Under the pieces are notes generated by a model. That model saw only the letters and a list, made by a program, of their open reading frames with translations. It was not told where the DNA came from and searched no databases. Of a stretch of 33,575 nt of DNA, positions 30,104 to 33,575 are shown one piece after another. Within the stretch, counting starts at the first letter, position 1, and each line of letters begins with the position of its first letter. Origin of the DNA: an uncultured Bacteroidota bacterium (GTDB lineage: Bacteria > Bacteroidota > Bacteroidia > AKYH767-A > JABDAW01); the NCBI GenBank assembly GCA_903844645.1, contig CAIMUP010000129.1:1-33575 (forward strand). Direction: 5' to 3'. Made by a program: the position numbers and the translations under genes.

Positions 30104-33100
30104 TTATTGCAGCACTAATCTTGATTTGCGAGTATCATCTCCGCTTTCGAGGATGATAATGTAAACGCCCTTCGCGAAGTCAGCTACGCGTAATTCCACC
30201 TGGTTGCTGCCTATTGCAGTAGTTCCGGCTTGTGTCATCACGATTCTGCCTAACATATCGGTCAATCGGAGGGTATAGTTCGCTTCTCTGTCAGCTCCGA
30301 ACGATACGGTTACCTGATCGCTTGCCGGGTTCGGATATGCCGTCATATAGCTGCCGATTGCGGCTGGGTCTTCGGCTTGAATATCTCTTACCGAGCATCC
30401 TACGTGGACAGAGGTTATGACGCTCAAACATCCGTTAGGATCTTTCACTCGGATTGGATAATCTCCGGTTGCTAACGGTGTGAATGAATTTCCCGACTGC
30501 CAGTTGGTTCCGCTATTCTTTGAATAATTGTAGAATCCGGCACCGCCAGCGGCAGTTACTACAATCTTACCGTTGCTTGCTGTACAAGGGCTTGGATTCG
30601 TTACCACTGTCGTGAATGTTACTAAGGCTGGTTGCGTAATTGAAGTAGGATATGCGGCACTTACGCAGTTGTTAGCATCTTGTGCCACCACTTGGTAGGT
30701 CGCTGCTGCCAATGAACTGAAAGAACCACTTGCGAAATACGGTGCACCACCGGTGATTGAATAATTCTTCGTTCCGGTTCCGCCTCCAGAGGTAACTGTT
30801 ATCGTACCATTGGTATTTCCGTTGCAAAGAACATTGGTCTTCGTAATATTGAGGGTAATAACCTGTGGTTGTGTTACCGAGATATTAGAAGTAGCGTTTA
30901 AGCAATTGTTCACATCCTTAACCTTCACGGTGTATGTCGCAGCAACCAATGAACTGAACACATTGGATGACTGATAACTGGTACCGTTGTCATCGCTGTA
31001 GGTGTATGGAGTAATACCTCCCGTAACATTGATGATGGTGATGCTTCCGTTGTTACCGCCATTACACAATTCATTCACCTTAGAAGCACTGTAGTTAATA
31101 GGTGAAGGTTGAGTTAAGTTGATATTAGCAGTTCTTGTACAACCATTGTAAACAGTTACGAAATAAGAACCAGAAGCTAAACCAGTAGGGCTTTGAACGG
31201 TAGAAGAATAACCATTAGGACCAGACCATGTGAATGTAAATGGACCTGTTCCGTTGGTTAATGTGTTTGTGATACTACCATCGGCTCCACCAAAGCAACT
31301 TAAATTGTATCCACCGTTATGAAGTGGGCTGGACAATGCAATTGTTTCCGTTTGAACAGTAACAGTGAAGCTACAAGTAGAAGTATTACCAGAAGCATCG
31401 GATGCAGTAGAGTTTACCGTTGTAGCTGCCCCTACTGCAAATGTAGAACCAGAAGGCGGGTTATTAACTATAGTAACATTTGTTTGACAATTGTCAGTAG
31501 CCGTTACAGTTAAGTTCACAACCGCAGAGCAATTACCTGCATCGTTATTAACTAAGATGTTTGAAGGGCAGCTAATTACAGGAGCCGTTACATCATGAAC
31601 AGTAATTGTTTGATTGCAGCTGCTGTGGTTTCCACAAGCGTCTGTCGCCGTCCATGTTCTGGTAATTGCGTAGTTATAATAATTACTATTCGCAGGATTA
31701 TTTCCTTGTGTACTTACATCGCTATGAGTAATTGTTGGACTCACCGTGCAGTTATCAGTAGCGGTAGCATTTCCTGTGTTAGAAGGATCTTGAGATGCCT
31801 GACAGTTAATCGTTATTGCACTAGGGCAAGTAATAACTGGTGCAGTATTATCACTAACGGTAATCGTTTGTGTATAATCTCCGCTTGTATTTCCACAATC
31901 ATCAGTAAAGTTCCAAATACGAACTCTTGTATAATTGCTTGCACAACTACCTTGCGTAGTAACATCAGAGGTTAAATGTCGAGTTACAGAACTGCAAACA
32001 TCCGTAGCACTTGGAGTTAAAGCTATAGCAGCAGTAATACCTGCTGAATTACTACATTCCAATGAAGCATTCAAAGCCCCAACATTTGTTGAAATACTTG
32101 GAGCCTGAGTATCTTGAATTGTATATACAGCACTTGTTGTGCTAGTATTTCCACATCCATCAGTAGCTGTGAATCGGTATGTCCAAGCACCAGTGAATGT
32201 GCTACATCCCGAAGTTGTATTAGTTATAGAACTACTCCAAGATACACTACTACATCCATCAGTTGCAGACGCTCCACCGTGGTTTGCAACCCATGCAGCT
32301 CTCGCGGCTGTATTGCCAGAGCCATCACACTCAACAGATGAATTTGAAGCTTGTGTTCCAATGGACGGAGGTGTTGTATCTACAATTGCAAATATCGCAC
32401 TTGTCGTACTGGTATTTCCACAACCATCCGTTGCAGTAAATCTATAAGTCCAAGCACCTGTAAATGCACTGCATCCAGAAACTGTATTTGTTATTAAGCT
32501 ACTCCATGTAACACTGCTACACCCATCCGTGGCAGTTGCACCACCTTGGTTAGCTACCCATGCTGCTCTTGCAGTTGTATTTCCAGAACCGTCACATTCA
32601 ACTGTTGAATTTGAAGCCAATGTGCCGATAGTTGGTGCTGTATGATCCTCAATAGTAAATGTAGCGGTTGTCGAACTAAAATTACCACATTCATCAAAAG
32701 CTTTGAATGTATAGAACCAAGAACCTGTATATGTACTGCATCCTACATGCATACTGTCAAGTGAGTAACTCCATGAAGCCACACTACTGCAAACATCAGT
32801 CGCTGCAGCCCCACCATGATTTGCAATCCAAGCATTCTTCGCACTTGTATTGCCAGAACCGTCACAACTAACTGTCAGGTCTGAAGCATCAGGGAAAATA
32901 TCTGGTCCAAAGTTATCCTGAATATAAAATGTAGCTGTCGTAGTACTAGCATTTCCACAACCATCGGTAGCAAAAAACATATATGTCCACTCTCCTGTAA
33001 ATGCACTACAATATGTAGAATCATGAATTACAACATAATCCCAACTTACCCCACTACAAGCATCAGATGCTGTTGCCCCACCACCATGACTACCTAACCA

Positions 33101-33575
33101 TAAAGCAAATTCAGTAGAATTTCCCGATCCATTACACTCTGCATAATTATCTGACGATGGTGTTGTTATTGTAGGAGGTGTATTATCCTCAATGGTAAAT
33201 GCAGCACTAGTGGTGCTTGCGTTTCCACATGCATCAGTCGCTGTAAATGTATAATACCTCGAACCTGTGAATGCACTACAACCATTGTGAGTACTATCAA
33301 GAGATGAACTCCAAGTGACATTACTACAATTATCCGTTGCTATTGCTCCGCCATAACTATTTAACCATAACCCAAATTGCACAGAATTTCCAGAACCATT
33401 ACATTCAGCAAAGTAGTCTGAAGCACCTGTACCTATAGTAGGATTCGTTGTATCTACTATCGTGAACGTCGAACTCGTACTGCTCGAATGTCCGCAAGCA
33501 TCGGTAGCCGTAAAACGGTAAGTCCAGGATCCCGTAAAGGTACTGCATCCAGGTGTGCTGCCAATAATCGCACTG
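30104..33575 (-). CDS. giant repetitive T9SS surface protein, 5' end outside the window
   Basis: The frame is open to the window edge, so at least 1157 residues are present and the start is missing; the GTG near 33382 is an internal codon. From the N-terminal side: about five and a half units of 89-91 residues (VECDGSGNTxARAAWVANxGG, ATDGCSSVxWS, GCSxFTGAWTYRFTATDGCGNTSTTSA); one divergent unit; two HYR-like units (TAPVITCPSAITINCQ; DVTAPVISCPSNILV); four to five SprB-like units (CNGNTNGTITVTSGGGTGTK; ATYxVxxKDxNNC; ITQP); and a type A sorting domain (AYPNPASDQVT, FAKGVYIIILESG, SRLVLQ). Abundant paired Cys suggest disulfides. Probably a surface adhesin or gliding-type filament exported by the T9SS. 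No motif shows an enzyme. Confidence 0.88.
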   Translation of the reverse strand, partial: SAIIGSTPGCSTFTGSWTYRFTATDACGHSSSTSSTFTIVDTTNPTIGTGASDYFAECNGSGNSVQFGLWLNSYGGAIATDNCSNVTWSSSLDSTHNGCSAFTGSRYYTFTATDACGNASTTSAAFTIEDNTPPTITTPSSDNYAECNGSGNSTEFALWLGSHGGGATASDACSGVSWDYVVIHDSTYCSAFTGEWTYMFFATDGCGNASTTTATFYIQDNFGPDIFPDASDLTVSCDGSGNTSAKNAWIANHGGAAATDVCSSVASWSYSLDSMHVGCSTYTGSWFYTFKAFDECGNFSSTTATFTIEDHTAPTIGTLASNSTVECDGSGNTTARAAWVANQGGATATDGCSSVTWSSLITNTVSGCSAFTGAWTYRFTATDGCGNTSTTSAIFAIVDTTPPSIGTQASNSSVECDGSGNTAARAAWVANHGGASATDGCSSVSWSSSITNTTSGCSTFTGAWTYRFTATDGCGNTSTTSAVYTIQDTQAPSISTNVGALNASLECSNSAGITAAIALTPSATDVCSSVTRHLTSDVTTQGSCASNYTRVRIWNFTDDCGNTSGDYTQTITVSDNTAPVITCPSAITINCQASQDPSNTGNATATDNCTVSPTITHSDVSTQGNNPANSNYYNYAITRTWTATDACGNHSSCNQTITVHDVTAPVISCPSNILVNNDAGNCSAVVNLTVTATDNCQTNVTIVNNPPSGSTFAVGAATTVNSTASDASGNTSTCSFTVTVQTETIALSSPLHNGGYNLSCFGGADGSITNTLTNGTGPFTFTWSGPNGYSSTVQSPTGLASGSYFVTVYNGCTRTANINLTQPSPINYSASKVNELCNGGNNGSITIINVTGGITPYTYSDDNGTSYQSSNVFSSLVAATYTVKVKDVNNCLNATSNISVTQPQVITLNITKTNVLCNGNTNGTITVTSGGGTGTKNYSITGGAPYFASGSFSSLAAATYQVVAQDANNCVSAAYPTSITQPALVTFTTVVTNPSPCTASNGKIVVTAAGGAGFYNYSKNSGTNWQSGNSFTPLATGDYPIRVKDPNGCLSVITSVHVGCSVRDIQAEDPAAIGSYMTAYPNPASDQVTVSFGADREANYTLRLTDMLGRIVMTQAGTTAIGSNQVELRVADFAKGVYIIILESGDDTRKSRLVLQ
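32104..33575 (-). repeat. 267-273-bp tandem repeats in coding sequence
   Basis: About five and a half units lie in the large T9SS gene; the two nearest 32104-32640 are closest in DNA sequence (about 267 bp each), and units farther towards 33575 diverge. The repeat encodes a CDGSGN...DGCGN...STT motif. The array continues past the window edge. Confidence 0.85.

Noticed and set aside
31595-31975. 126-residue plus-strand frame in the repetitive gene
   Set aside because: It is a shadow of the Ser/Thr-rich minus-strand repeats.
33380-33382. GTG as the start of the large T9SS gene
   Set aside because: The frame remains open upstream with the same repeat units to the window edge, so this codon is internal.

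Overview
The window looks like chromosome from a Bacteroidota bacterium, probably of the Chitinophagales/Sphingobacteriales type. Evidence: several TAnnTTTG-type -7 promoter boxes, a TonB-dependent receptor paired with a DUF4249 lipoprotein, a DUF4270 lipoprotein next to glmS, SprB-like and GloVer repeats, and type IX secretion (T9SS) type A sorting tails on four intact or edge-truncated large secreted proteins. No rRNA, tRNA, CRISPR array, transposase or phage gene was seen.

Layout. 325-3474: TonB receptor and DUF4249 lipoprotein. 3746-6157: an AsmA-like membrane protein and a zinc-dependent phospholipase C-like protein. 6201-7307: a LytTR regulator flanked by 21-bp-period direct repeats. 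7429-8904: a heptad-repeat protein, an unrecognised helical protein, and a REP-like element fused to a T9SS-tail fragment. 8971-10419: a GloVer-repeat secreted protein. 10455-13128: a small membrane peptide, ferritin, a monooxygenase-like protein, DoxX and a flavin reductase (iron/redox cluster). 13276-19900: a run of secreted and envelope proteins behind near-identical promoters. 20231-24379: a small lipoprotein and a 1270-residue adhesin with two ice-binding (DUF3494) domains. 24457-28485 (minus): GT5-like protein, DUF4270, glmS. 28858-29000: a third 21-bp array. 29060-30001 (minus): an unrecognised helical protein. 30104-33575 (minus, running off the edge): a very repetitive T9SS protein.

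The most notable structure is a promoter module present five times (upstream of the genes at 3854, 13397, 14159, 16869 and 17732). Each copy has two 11-bp AATT(n)AAC-type direct repeats exactly 21 bp apart, and a TAATTTTG box exactly 22 bp (start to end) downstream of the second repeat. Direct repeats with a two-helical-turn period are what LytTR-type regulators bind, and an orphan LytTR gene lies at 6315-7103. A second 21-bp-period site family (TGTCGTTC) flanks that gene on both sides. I infer a local envelope/surface regulon of LytTR type. Two of the modules are preceded by a duplicated, structure-conserved hairpin with compensatory changes at the same distance from the operator.

A second theme is 21-bp tandem arrays (7634-7822, 18672-18881, 28858-29000). 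Each encodes, or once could have encoded, heptad repeats, and each lies beside a helix-rich protein of unknown function.
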